Assembly: GCA_020055645.1 (NCBI GenBank)
Contig: CM034546.1
Span: forward strand, 29,822,001 to 29,886,000
Reading direction: 5' to 3'
DNA from: Tomocerus qinae
Taxonomy: Eukaryota; Arthropoda; Collembola; Entomobryomorpha; Tomoceridae
Length of the DNA: 64,000 bases
The position numbers and the translations under genes were made by a program. The notes beneath the pieces are model-generated. The model saw nothing but the letters and a program-made list of their open reading frames with translations. It had not been told where the DNA came from and did no database searches. This document shows, piece after piece, positions 1 through 10,271 of the stretch. The first letter of the stretch is position 1; each line of letters begins with the position of its first letter.

Positions 1-27
1 CACAAAGAGGCTACTGTCAATTACCAA

Positions 28-1593
28 TCTATATTACCGTAATAATCGATATAATTCCGCGTACCGAAATAATTACGCGTACGCGGAACTATTTCGATTT
101 TACTTCGCATTTTTGGCCGTTATTGGTAATAATTCCGCGTATCGAAATAATTCCGCGTACCTATACCTGTGTGTTTGTTAATGTAGATAAAATGTATGCA
201 AATTTTGATAAGATATGCAAATGTAGGTAAAAGGCACCTAAACTTAGGATAGATAAATGAATGTGTAGGGTACTCTAAAGAAGTAAAAACATAGCTTTGA
301 GAGTTCTAGTGCTCTAATCTAAGTATCTGTTATAATGGTAGTTTAGCTGCAGTCTGAAATTACTCTGGAAATGGCAGAAACAGAGAAAGAGTGTGTACTT
401 ACACCTAGCACATACGTGTCAAGAAATTTAGATTTTAAAATCAAGACTATTAAATTATGTGAATGGTAGTCAGGGCAATTTAATTACGGCCTTCAAATCA
501 GGTAAGGAAAAAGGAGAGAAATGCTACAGCAGCAGTACATGGAAATGAAAGAGCCCTAGATCCAGGAGAATGACATTTTAATGCCTTCGGACGAACAAGA
601 CATTGACCTAGATCTAAATAATCCGATGGATATATCACTGTCTTCATAAGATGACATCTAAATTCATTTTTAATAAAACCTTTTTTATTTCCATCGAAAA
701 TCAAATAAAAATTTAATCATTGACTGTTTGAAAAATAATTCCGCGTATCGAAATAATTCCGCGGCCGCGGAATTATTTCGACATTTTTGACCTTTTCAGG
801 AATGATTCTATGTGCTTGAAACAATAATTCCGCGCGGAATTATTTCGATTATTACGGAAATTTACCTGTCTATGTCTGTACGTGTGGTAGGGTGATTCCA
901 AATTCAAAATGCGCATGTTCACTTTTTCTAAGCCATCGGAGCACGTAAAGTAAGTAAGTAAATATTAAGCAAGTTTGGAATTGGCATTGGACATTGGAAC
1001 ATATACAGTGCAGCCCAGATTATCCAATACCCAAACTTAAATTGTTTGTTTCATAATATGCAAAGCACTCTTTTCAATGCCTAAAACGCAAAATGCGCAA
1101 GCCCAATTCCTCTATACCAACGAAATGAGTCGTTTCATATTATTATTATAACATCAAAGTAATAATAGAAATTTACATAAGAAGGTTGAATGGTGAGTGG
1201 GGATCGAATGGAAATTATTAGCGAAAGGGACCATTTAGTAATGATCACTTTTTAGTAGAGCTGGATTTACTTTTTACTACACTCTTTATTCCTTTGTGCC
1301 AGTTGGGACATCGTTTTGTAGAATTAATTAACAGTACTGGGAGCCACTATTTATTCTTTAAAAATATTTATTCATAAGTCGACTCATGGGGTTTGTCAGG
1401 AAGTTGGGGCTGCAGCAAATTTTACCAACTATACTGTAGAAGATAAAAGTATATTAATTTAAATATACTTTGTATTTACAAAGGTAACATAATAACCCAA
1501 TGGGATGTTTTCGTAATTGTTTTTATTACTGTGATAGGCGGCCTGTTGAATTTCTGTTGAGTGCTAGATTTGCCCATTAGCTGGGTTCACTAG
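28..1593 (+). mobile_element. Diverged Helitron relative of the 989-bp family
   Basis: The 3' end is clear: it reads GCTGGGTTCACTAG followed by T, as in the two good copies at 34174 and 59149. The body from about 858 (AAATTTACCTGTCTATG, GGTAGGGTGAT, TTGTTTCATAATATG) aligns in order with those copies but is strongly diverged. A possible 5' end, TCTATATTACC, lies at 28; it is separated from the body by the inverted-repeat element at 37-857. No Rep/helicase coding is present, so the copy is non-autonomous. The 3' terminus is secure and the 5' end is an inference. Confidence 0.5.
37..857. repeat. Inverted-repeat element with nested CCGCGG-type palindromes
   Basis: The left arm begins CCGTAATAATCGA then TAATTCCGCG. 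The right arm ends CGCGGAATTATTTCGA then TTATTACGG, its reverse complement with small differences. Further copies of AATAATTCCGCG and its complement lie at 129-158 and 735-780, so each arm is itself made of short palindromes. The interior (about 180-720) has no convincing gene. The CpG-rich arms stand out against an AT-rich background. The superfamily is not recognised. Confidence 0.5.
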
Positions 1594-3414
1594 TAATAAT
1601 AATAATAATAAACCGTTGCAAAACGGGTATAACAGCAGAGGAGTTTGCATACCATGCGAATACGACGAACATAATATTATTAATGGTCATCTATATAAAT
1701 GGTAGTACATTTTTAATACCGGTTGCATTAAGTTATTATTTTGATCCTAAGATATCAAAAATTAAATTCAGGTAAAATAAAAATTCCCGCTTCCTCCTCA
1801 TCATTAACTCTTGTGATCACGAAAAGGTTCACTTCAGTTATAAGCTGGTGACTTAAAATTGTTATATTTCCAATTTTCGTAAATTATAATCGTACAGTTC
1901 GACACTCCCCGGTCAGGGGGTGTGACCAATCTTACTCACATACGAACTCGGTCTTAATTTTTACCTCAATATTGTGCTCTGAAAACTTGAGTAGCTTAGG
2001 TATAACCGTTCCAAAGTTATCGCCAATTGAAATTTTCAACCCTTTCCCCCAATCAGGGGATGGAACCGATCATGCTCATATACGAACTCAGACCTACATT
2101 TTACCTCAAAATTATTTCTTGAAAATTTGAGTATTGTATGTGTAACCGTTCTAAAGTTATCACGGATAAGGACGGAGGGACAGACAGACAGACAGAATGG
2201 GTAAACGCATACATCGGAGTAAACTCCTCTGAATAAAGTGTAATTTTTCCCAAAGCAAAGTGCTTAAGTGGCCCAAATGTAATTTTTTTTAATTTTTAGC
2301 AAAATATTTCGGTGACAAGAATGCTCTCATTGTTAGTTCTAGATGTTTGTGTTAATATGTGATTAGAACAAATATTTTAATAGTCTTTTGAAGGTCCTGC
2401 TACTGTTTACCCAATAAATATACCCATATATAGGACAATAGAAAACAAACTGGAAAGGCTGTGATTAGTAGACATTATGTCTTGATATGATTTAAAATAA
2501 CATCTAACTTAGAAAATACATAAGTAGCAACCTTTGCGGTTTGGAGATAAAAGTAATATACCCAGAAATAAAGCAAAACCTTTCTTTTGCACACCAGAAT
2601 TTATGACATTAAATCCCCATTTAAGTAATTGTATCCTCGAAAAGTTGATTTTTTACAATAAAAACTTATTGAATGGTCGAATCTGTTATTTGATACATTT
2701 CTCAATGCTTATTATTATAATTATGGTAGTGTCTGAATGTAAACTTTTGTGTAATTACAATGTTAATATGTATAATAGTTGATTTGTATCACATATGTCA
2801 AATCCCAAGCCTTATTATAAATAGGGTCAATTAGTTTTAGAACTCTGTCTGTATTTGTAGATCGTATGATTTTTTGGTGTCCTCGATTAGCACAAATAAT
2901 GTGATTTTTTTTACCTACAAAGATGTGAATGTATGACTTAGGACCGACTTCTAGTCTACATAATTAAATAATTAGTCGCTCGAAGCTGGCCAGTATTTGA
3001 ATGTATGAACATTGGTCAACTTTAGTCTGTATGAATGTGAAGAAGGTTAAGACTATAAGACAATGTTATAAACACTGCTGCCCACCTGTCATTTCACAAT
3101 TATTTTAGGTAAATAAATCTAGTTAAGAGTTATACATTTTCAAATCAGACATTTCCCCATAATGGCATTTAGAGATTTAGACACGCATTTAAGTTCACTA
3201 GTTTTTGCGAACGTAAACTTATAGTTTGCTATAGCATTTCTCAACATTTGAGTTGGCAATACCAAGTTAGTACCAAGTTAAAATTGACATGCAATGATAC
3301 TACGATAAATTTGCCTTCATTGGAAAATAAAGAGTTACAACAGATATAATTTTGCTTCACTTTATTATTACTTCTTCGTAATATTAACGCTATACAGATA
3401 TTTATTAATTTAGC
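1594..3414. other. Non-coding interval with an imperfect tandem duplication
   Basis: No supportable gene is present. Positions about 1905-2215 hold two diverged copies of a ~150-bp unit (cues: CATACGAACTC, AACCGTTC, AAAGTTATC) ending in a GACAGACAGACAG tract. Related sequence with similar tracts occurs near 27590, 36800 and 44060, so this is a dispersed repeat. TTTATT at 3361-3366 is a likely poly(A) signal, read on the minus strand, for the receptor gene that ends at 3415. Confidence 0.5.
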
Positions 3415-4775
3415 TCACTGTTTTAAAGCTCGTGTTAGTCGCCATTTCGCTTTCGACCGGGAACACCGAAATAATGCAACCATTTTGAGTTTACTGTCTT
3501 TCAATATTACCTTAATACTTGACATGCATTTCAATATATAAATTGAGATGAAAATTCTGATCTCCCAAAAGAAGGTCAATATGAATGTCATGGAAACACA
3601 AAAAACAATACAAAATATTGTAAAAACATTTGAGTTGTGAAAGGACAATGGCCGAGGGGATTGGTCCCAGCATGTTTTGCATTTAGTAAAGTTTTGTGAT
3701 TTGAAGTGATCCATCCATAAATTATAAATTCCGGAATGGATGATTGTAAAAAAGTCTCTTTGCAGAGCCGGAGTCACCATTGGTATGTTAGGACTTAAAA
3801 TCATTGTGAATATGGCAGTTGATAAAAAGTTATTGTCTTTTCCTACATATAATTTTTTTTCTGGTTTTACCCCTCCACTGTCCGGATTCCAAAAAGAATC
3901 ATTGAGAAAGCGATGCAAGTAAGAACTTCTACCAATCAATACAGAATTATTGCATTCTGCAATCCATTTCAGTGGATTAAAGTAAGCACGTCCCGGCGGG
4001 CCTAAAAATTGGTCATGCAGGTTCTTTATGGTCTCCATAGTGGATGTCAATGAAAGTTTATTAAAATATATATATTTAAACTCACATTGAACTTGAAACA
4101 TGCACTTATACTCCATAAAATGATAGTACAGAATAGCTGCCTCGAGTGTGCTTTTGTTGACATGATCAAACGTCATCTCAGTATAAGAATCATTACACAT
4201 GTTATGGAACTCTCTTACAATGGCATAACGTCCTGTAAGACTGGGAACAGTGTAATTTATTTTGTAACAGTGATAATACTTGAGTACTTGTTTTTGGTAA
4301 TATATAGGTGTGGAAAACGGATTAAATTCATTGCCTTCTAAAATTACACCAACAGCAGAAATATCAGAAAGATTAGCCAAATGTTCAATTGATTCTATTT
4401 TCTTTACGGGGCGTGGCTCAACTAAATCGGAAATGACAATTCCCTTATACCCATTTGTTATTACAATAAACATAAGGAGCATTGGGCCTATCAACAATTT
4501 AACCAAACTTTTTTGTTGGTTTCTGCCGACAATAAACAACTGACTTCCAACAGATAAGCGAAGCAAATCATAGCGAAGGGAATACTTTCTTCTTTTTTAC
4601 AAAATGCCACACTGTGGACTAAAGCAATTGAAGAAAATACTGAAATGGTGATGCCTAACCACGCATACGGTTGAAATGGTCGAATGTAGCCGTAAAACGA
4701 CAGACTCTCATCTTCCAAGACGACACAGGAAACGAAATTGATAGAATCTTCCATCGTTGTAATTATTGTAAAATA
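3415..4775 (-). pseudogene. Ionotropic receptor, 3' part (channel, S2 lobe, last TM)
   Basis: This is the C-terminal part of a divergent ionotropic receptor. After the split it resumes at ATT-ACA-ACG-ATG (4763 downward). It shows a pre-channel stretch with PFQPYAW, a first membrane segment, a third segment (LLIGPMLLMFIVITN) running into PVKKIESIEHLA, an S2-like lobe with LYVGKDNN and HSGIYNLWMDH, and a last membrane helix (VFTIFCIVFC onward) with a short basic tail. These are the usual landmarks of the iGluR/IR channel and S2 half. Around 4491-4566 the reading frame changes by -1 between the first and third membrane segments; one base is probably lost near the A-run at 4505-4515. Apart from this no stops are seen. 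The 5' half lies at 9120-10271, and 15 bases (4761-4775) are the target duplication shared with it. Confidence 0.78.
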
Positions 4776-4959
4776 TTTATTTTATTTTATTATTTAAAGA
4801 GTGACGTCCCCTTCGGGCTATTGCCCATGGGACCATAAATATTGATTTACAATATATATTTGATTTACAGTGTCTATCATTAATAAATTAACTGTGGTTA
4901 TTTAAATTAGAATTTAAATTATTTCAGCTCTGGTATTTTTTACAGAGAGCTCACGTTAG

Positions 4960-5420
4960 TGGTTACATGTATTATATTTCCTTATCTTACGTACAGCGGC
5001 TATGATGTAGTGTTTACATTCCGTATGAATTGCATAATTATTTAACAAGTATTTTTCACATATTGCCTGTAGTGACATCGAAAAGTGTTGATGCATACTG
5101 CTTGGCAATCTTCTCTTGATACATTTGTTCATAGTGCTAGGTCACATTAAAAAATGCTTACATGTATTATATTTCCTTATCTTACGTACAGCGGCTATAA
5201 TGTAATTTTTACATTCAGTATGAATTGCATAATTATTTAGCGAGTATTTTTTGCTTGTATTAGGTATACATATTGCCTATGGTGACATCGAAGTGTGTTA
5301 TATTTGTGCTATTTGGATAAGTGCTGACGTGTTGTGGTTGCAGATTTATAAACACTATAAATTGCGTGGCAATCTTTGACACATTTGTTAATAGTGCTAG
5401 GTCATACAAAAAATGCTTAA
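4960..5420. repeat. Two-copy ~200-bp direct repeat in the LINE 3' region
   Basis: TACATGTATTATATTTCC begins near 4962 and again near 5158. Each copy is followed by CTTACGTACAGCGGCTAT, GTATGAATTGCATAATTATT and CATATTGCCT, ending in ATAGTGCTAGGTCA near 5140 and 5400. The copies differ by substitutions and a short insertion. The repeat lies wholly in the untranslated 3' part of the ORF1-only element. Confidence 0.7.
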
Positions 5421-5732
5421 GATTCGTCATTCACTATATATGCGGTAAATGTGTAACAAGGTCATAATAACAATATTAGCAAAATGTTGCTAGGGTTTAG
5501 ATATTTTTGGGCAATCTTATGAAATTAGTTAGATGTGCTTTTGTAAATTATTAAGTACATTATGAATTAATTACGATTAAAGTATGAATTTGCTTAAATT
5601 TATGACTGCACAATACTAGGTACGTACAGTATGAATTATTTTATTACCTAGATCGTATGGTAATGCTTCAAAACTAAAATTGCTTGAATTTACGACTAAA
5701 AAATCGGTAACTTGTAGGATCTTGGACGTGGC

Positions 5733-6037
5733 TCAGGGTAGATGGTTCTTGTTTTTACGGTCACTTTTAATATGTTTTTCGTGTTTTAAAAGCTCACCTT
5801 CCTTATTTGCTCGATATATTTCAGTCACACCATTCAGAGTAGTTGTCAAAAAGCCGTTTTCTATTTTTATCGTCAAATCTTTGTTTTTACTTTTCCATTC
5901 CTTGGCGGGGTCTCTTAGTATTTTTCCAATGTCAGCATCCGATTTTGTCAATTCCTGGTTGATATATACCGTTTTGTATGTAGTAGTATCTTTCAATTTC
6001 TTTTCGGTAGCAAGTAATTTATGCTTGTCGTTCGTTC
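5733..6037 (-). pseudogene. LINE ORF1 protein, C-terminal piece
   Basis: The minus-strand reading frame LLRTNDKHKLLATEKK... to the stop at 5733 continues the ORF1 begun at 8975. The pattern, a short basic stretch, then VYINQELTK, then AKEWKSKNK, resembles the C-terminal half of LINE ORF1 RNA-binding proteins. It is separated from the N-terminal piece by the nested LINE. About 100 residues remain without a stop. The exact junction cannot be fixed because no clear target duplication of the nested element is visible. Confidence 0.6.
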
Positions 6038-6046
6038 GTAGTAATG

Positions 6047-8408
6047 GCCCAAATGTTGGCATTATTATTGCTGGAGATTTTAATGACTTTGACACAGGGA
6101 GCATAATTAAAAATTGTGATCTAACACAAATTGTAAACTTCCCAACCTTTTACAAAAATGATGGTTCTATGTCTGCACTGGACAAAATACTGACTAACTT
6201 ACCCCATGTTTATACTGTTGTAAATCCGTTACCACCACAGGGAAATTCTAAACACCTATCCGTAATCTGTAAACCTAATAGCAATTATTATAAAAGAACC
6301 AGGGCCAAATTAAAAATCAAATTCAGACCATTATCGGAAGTAGGCAAAAGTGTATTAGTAGATTTGTTGCGGAAAGAAACTTGGGAAGATGTCCTAAATG
6401 AAACGGATATAACCAACAAAGCAGCAATATTTTCAAATAGACTACAACTATATTAGCTTCCCAATAAAGGAAAAAACGATAAATGAAAATGATAAACCCT
6501 GGATGAATAGCAGACTGCGAAAGCTAATTATTAAGAGAAATAGACTACATAAATGTAATGACCCTAGGTGGAAAGAAATAAGCAACTTGTTAAAACGTGA
6601 AATTATTATAGCTAAACTAAAAGTCAGGTCAAAACATTCTGAACAAATCTTAAGCTATAACGGCTCCTGGTATACTCTAGTCAAGAAAATTTGCAATATA
6701 AGAAATGATCCCAGTTCACTATTTAGTACTATAGCACTAATTGTTGACGAAACAAATCCTCCGTCATTGCAGGAAACATTAAATATTGTAAATAGACACC
6801 ATACAAAAACAGCTACCACATACCTAGGGGTGCCAAAAGAATATTTACCTAAAATTAGAGTAGAGTCTTCACCACCCACAGTGGTAACAGAATACGATGT
6901 GTATAATCTAATCATGAACCTAAAACCGAATAAAGCAGTACCACCTGGTACTATACCTATATTAATAATTCGCGAATTTGCACTAAAGTTATGTTATGTA
7001 CTGTCGCATATTATGAATACTAGTTTTGATAACTGTCATGTACCACAAATATGGAAAGAAGCGACAATCACTTCCTTACCTAAAGTGAAGGTAGTTAAGA
7101 CACTAAATGATCTCAGGCCATTATCCATTACTAGTCCATTCTCGCAGCTATTAGAAAGTGTTATGTGTAATAGACTAAATACTACCCTTACAAAATATGT
7201 AAGCAGAAACCAATACGGGTCGCAAAAAAACTGCAGCACTGTGCATTATCTAGTCAACTTATTGAATTTTGTCTTGTCAGCGCTAGAGAAAACGGGTACT
7301 GTGATAGTAATTTACATATTTGATATTTCTAAAGCTTTTGAGTTGGTTGATCACTCATTGTTAATAGAATATCTTTATAATGACTGTAAAGTAGATTTAT
7401 TCACTGTAATGTGGTTCATAAGTTTTTTGAGTAATAGGACACAAAGAGTTAAGTGTGGTAACAATATTTCTGAAAGTATGTACTGTAGTTGTGGGACGCC
7501 CCAGGGCACAAAATCAGGTCCGTTGTGCTTTTTAGCACAAATAAATCCTGTCCTAATAAAGTTTGAGGAAAAGTACGGGCATGAAATGTTTTCAATCAAT
7601 GGTTTTGTGGACGACACAACCGTGGCAGAAATAGTAACGGACAAAAAACCGAGGGGCCAAGAAATGTTAGATGATATGAATAAGTGGGTAATTGAACGTA
7701 AAATGGAATTTAATCCAAAAAAAATGTGGGTTTATGGTCATTGATTTTGGTAGAAATAAGCAAGAAAGTAATGGTTGGGGATTTTCGATAAATGGTGTTG
7801 AAATCAGTAGGCTGAATAAAACTAAACTCTTAGGTATAACAATAACAGAAAATCTAAAGTGGGATACCCATACGGAAAACATTGTGCAGAATGCATCATT
7901 GCGAATACACATAGTGACTAACCTCAAAAGAACCGGTTTTAACGAAATGGAACTAATTCATGCATATGTTTGTTACATACGACCAGTATTAGAATATGCA
8001 TGTGTAGTCTGGGGTCCTGGTTTAACGAAACAATCAAGCGATATTATAGAAAATATACAAAAAAGAGTGTTATCCATAATACAAGGGCACAGGTTATCAG
8101 AATCAGATTACAACCATTACTGTATTAAATTAAACCTAGATAGACTTGATTATCGCAGGGAAAAAATTCTTGAAAAATTTGGAATTCAAACTTTTAATTC
8201 GGAGCGGTTCAGGCAAATGCTACCAACTAACTATATAAATCATACTAGGGAAACTAGGCAAAATAAGAAATATATGTTACAGCCTTTTAATGCAAAAATT
8301 AAAAAAAGGTATGAAAATTCAACTGTACCAAAAATTGTGAGTAAGTTGAACAATATGTATGACCAGAATGTAATTTCGTTCAATAATGACATTGTATTTA
8401 GAATTTAA
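6047..8408 (+). pseudogene. LINE endonuclease (C-term) and reverse transcriptase, frameshifted
   Basis: The endonuclease tail shows AGDFND and a histidine-containing end (GNSKHLSV). The reverse transcriptase follows: palm motif FDISKAFELVDH at about 7320, GTPQGTKSGPL at about 7495 and the catalytic FVDDTT at about 7603. A C-terminal LLGITITENLKWDTH and YIRPVLEYACVVWG region is typical of the CR1/Jockey assemblage. The frame shifts near 6450 and again at the A-run near 7725, so the gene cannot make a full protein. The last segment (7730-8408) is open to the stop at 8408. Clade assignment below the broad group is not possible by eye. Confidence 0.85.
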
Positions 8409-8545
8409 GTTAGATTAAGTCTATGTAATTATTAGGAAAACTATAATACTATAATCTTTTATCTTGATGTTATTTCCGGAGACATTTTCAACTGAAAAGT
8501 TGCCTGTAACCATTCAATGAATAAATACATACATACATACATACA
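6047..8545 (+). mobile_element. 5'-truncated LINE (endonuclease tail, RT, 3' tail)
   Basis: This non-LTR retrotransposon is inserted in antisense orientation into ORF1 of the surrounding element. It begins inside the endonuclease domain, so it is 5' truncated as LINEs often are. It ends with AATGAATAAATACATACATA, a short-repeat tail of the kind seen in CR1/Jockey-type LINEs. The flanks at 6037 and 8546 return to the minus-strand ORF1. Confidence 0.85.
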
Positions 8546-8547
8546 AT

Positions 8548-8975
8548 TGAAGTATTATTGGCCTTGGATTTTCATGTTTTTTCCCGACTCTCTTGAACTC
8601 AACAAAATCAAGTTTCGGCAGACCTAAACTTGTACACATTTCTTTTACGCTAGCTTCAGTGGACTCTGCTGTTTCTTCCTTGTCTTCTGCTAAGCTTCTC
8701 ACAGTAGTTTTAAGGCTGTGTCGTCTTAATTGTTCATTTTCGATAGTCAATTTATCCACATTTTTCTCCAGTTCAGCCACTTTGACAGTCAGTTCACTTA
8801 TCTTAACTGTGCATTCACTATAGATTATGTATAACTGATCTGCAAGAGATAATTTTTTCCACTCTTCCAGTGTGTTTGTTTTATGTTTACTTTTTAGCGA
8901 GTTATTGGGTGTAGAGTCTGGTGTCTTTTCTACTGCGTTGTTGTTTTTATTGCTTTTATTTTTATTTTTTGCCAT
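8548..8975 (-). pseudogene. LINE ORF1 protein, N-terminal piece
   Basis: It starts at the ATG of MAKNKNKSNKNNN (8975). It has a Lys/Asn-rich N-terminus, then a predicted coiled coil (about residues 45-85, with ISELTVKVAELEKNVDKL), then DFVEFKRVGKKHENPRPIIL. This layout of basic head, coiled coil and RPIIL-type strand is that of LINE ORF1 nucleic-acid-binding proteins. The frame then runs into the tail of the nested LINE and must have continued into the segment at 5733-6037. Confidence 0.65.
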
Positions 8976-9119
8976 GTTGGAATATGTATTACCTACTGCT
9001 TTAATTTTTCTGTACAATTCACTTTGCTTGAGACAATATGTTTACATACTACGGAGTTGCCTGTACAGAGGAGCTCAAGGTCGACAACCTTTCGCTTCTG
9101 CTTCACTCATGCGACCACC

Positions 9120-10271
9120 AATTATTGTAAAATAAGAGAACCTAGTAGTTGGCTTTTCCCGTTTATAGAAATCTATTGATGCAAAATTTAGTTTGTGTCT
9201 TAAACATTCCATTCCATCGTCTCCTCTAGACATTACTAATGTGGAGTTTGGAAATCGACTAAGAATAATTGAAGAAATTGGATATCCTATACCGTTTCCT
9301 GCATTTAAGGCATAATTAGTAAAATATACATTCTTAAGCGGCGATCCACAGTAACTGCTTTGGTCTTCTGATGTAGAAACACTTTCATCTGCACTGAGCA
9401 CTGTGACTGTATTTGCAACGGAGCTTTGTTCGATGAAATGGTCTATTGCCAAAGCCGACGGTGGTTTATGGTCAAAATAATTCACCGAATACAAAGACAC
9501 GAGGTTGTAAGTGTAACGTAAAGAAGTCAGAATCTGTTTAGAATCAAATTCAGGACACAAGAAGTAGATATTTGGGTCACTTTCATCGTACATTGGCATT
9601 AAGAACCAGGGTTTCATCCAGAATAAATGATAAATCAAATTCGCTCTTTCATTCTTTTTTTCTGAAATACCGACAAGAAAGTTGGAGTTTGACTGTGCCA
9701 GATCAGAAATATTTTTATCAACGAGCAAGTAAACAGTAGTATATTTCCCAAAATGATACAAACTAAACGGCAAAGCTGAATACTCAACAAATCCAACGTT
9801 ATCTAAAATAGTTTCACTGATGTAATTAATTAGCATGAGATCCATGAAATTCTTTGGATAAAAATTGACCACAATGTTCTGTACACATAAAAAACGGGTA
9901 ACTATCGGTGGTGATGATAGTTTCAATTTTCTTCTTTTCAAACTCACCATACAAACGGAAATACCATTTTCTTGGTCGTCTTTAGTCACATCCCTGTTAA
10001 CCAGAACATACTTCGGCTTGCAGTCTTTAATTCGTTTCTGAACATTGAGTCTCGTGTAAGCGAAAGGAATATCTATTTCCTGTAGTTCCCCATTTAATAA
10101 TCCTTCTCGGTTATTTAAATGTTTTTGTGGCAGAATCAAATTAATGTAGCAGTTTTTCTCTAAATGAACAACTTCTGCCAATTTCCATCCTAAAGTAAAC
10201 TCAGAGATGGAAATCAGGAAAGTCAAAATTTGAAACATGTTATTGAATAATAGCGAAGTTAATTTCCACAT
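9120..10271 (-). pseudogene. Ionotropic receptor, 5' part (signal peptide, extracellular domain)
   Basis: The first ATG is at 10271 (MWKLTSLLFNNMFQ...); an upstream in-frame TTG is not a likely start. A hydrophobic N-terminus (about residues 5-30) looks like a signal peptide. A roughly 350-residue extracellular part follows, ending with MSRGDDGMECLRHKLNFASIDFY and RFSYFTII, which fits the end of an IR S1 lobe before the first membrane helix. The frame is open throughout. At 9120 it enters the LINE and stops after 14 foreign codons. Removing the insert and one target copy restores the frame exactly to TTMEDSINF at 4760. With the 3' piece the ancestral protein would be about 830 residues, long for an IR but within the range of divergent ones. 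Confidence 0.78.

Larger units (their letters stand above)
4776..9119 (-). mobile_element. ORF1-only LINE, interrupted by a second LINE
   Basis: The insertion is bounded by a perfect 15-bp duplication, TATTTTACAATAATT, at 4761-4775 and 9120-9134 (read on the minus strand). Its 5' end is at 9119 (GGTGGTCGC...), followed by a short leader, an ORF1-like gene, a non-coding 3' part with ~200-bp direct repeats, and an A-rich 3' end (AATAATAAAATAAAATAAA) at about 4776-4800. No endonuclease or reverse transcriptase is present on this strand, so the element would depend on another LINE. A 2.5 kb LINE of opposite orientation sits inside ORF1. Without that nested insert the element is about 1.84 kb. Confidence 0.8.

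Noticed and set aside
4532..4560. A 29-base intron explaining the receptor frameshift
   Set aside because: GT and AG are present and would restore the frame, but 29 bases is below a workable intron length; a lost base is simpler.
5680..6046. Plus-strand open frame leading into the LINE endonuclease
   Set aside because: It is antisense to ORF1 of the other LINE; similarity to endonuclease begins only at about 6047.
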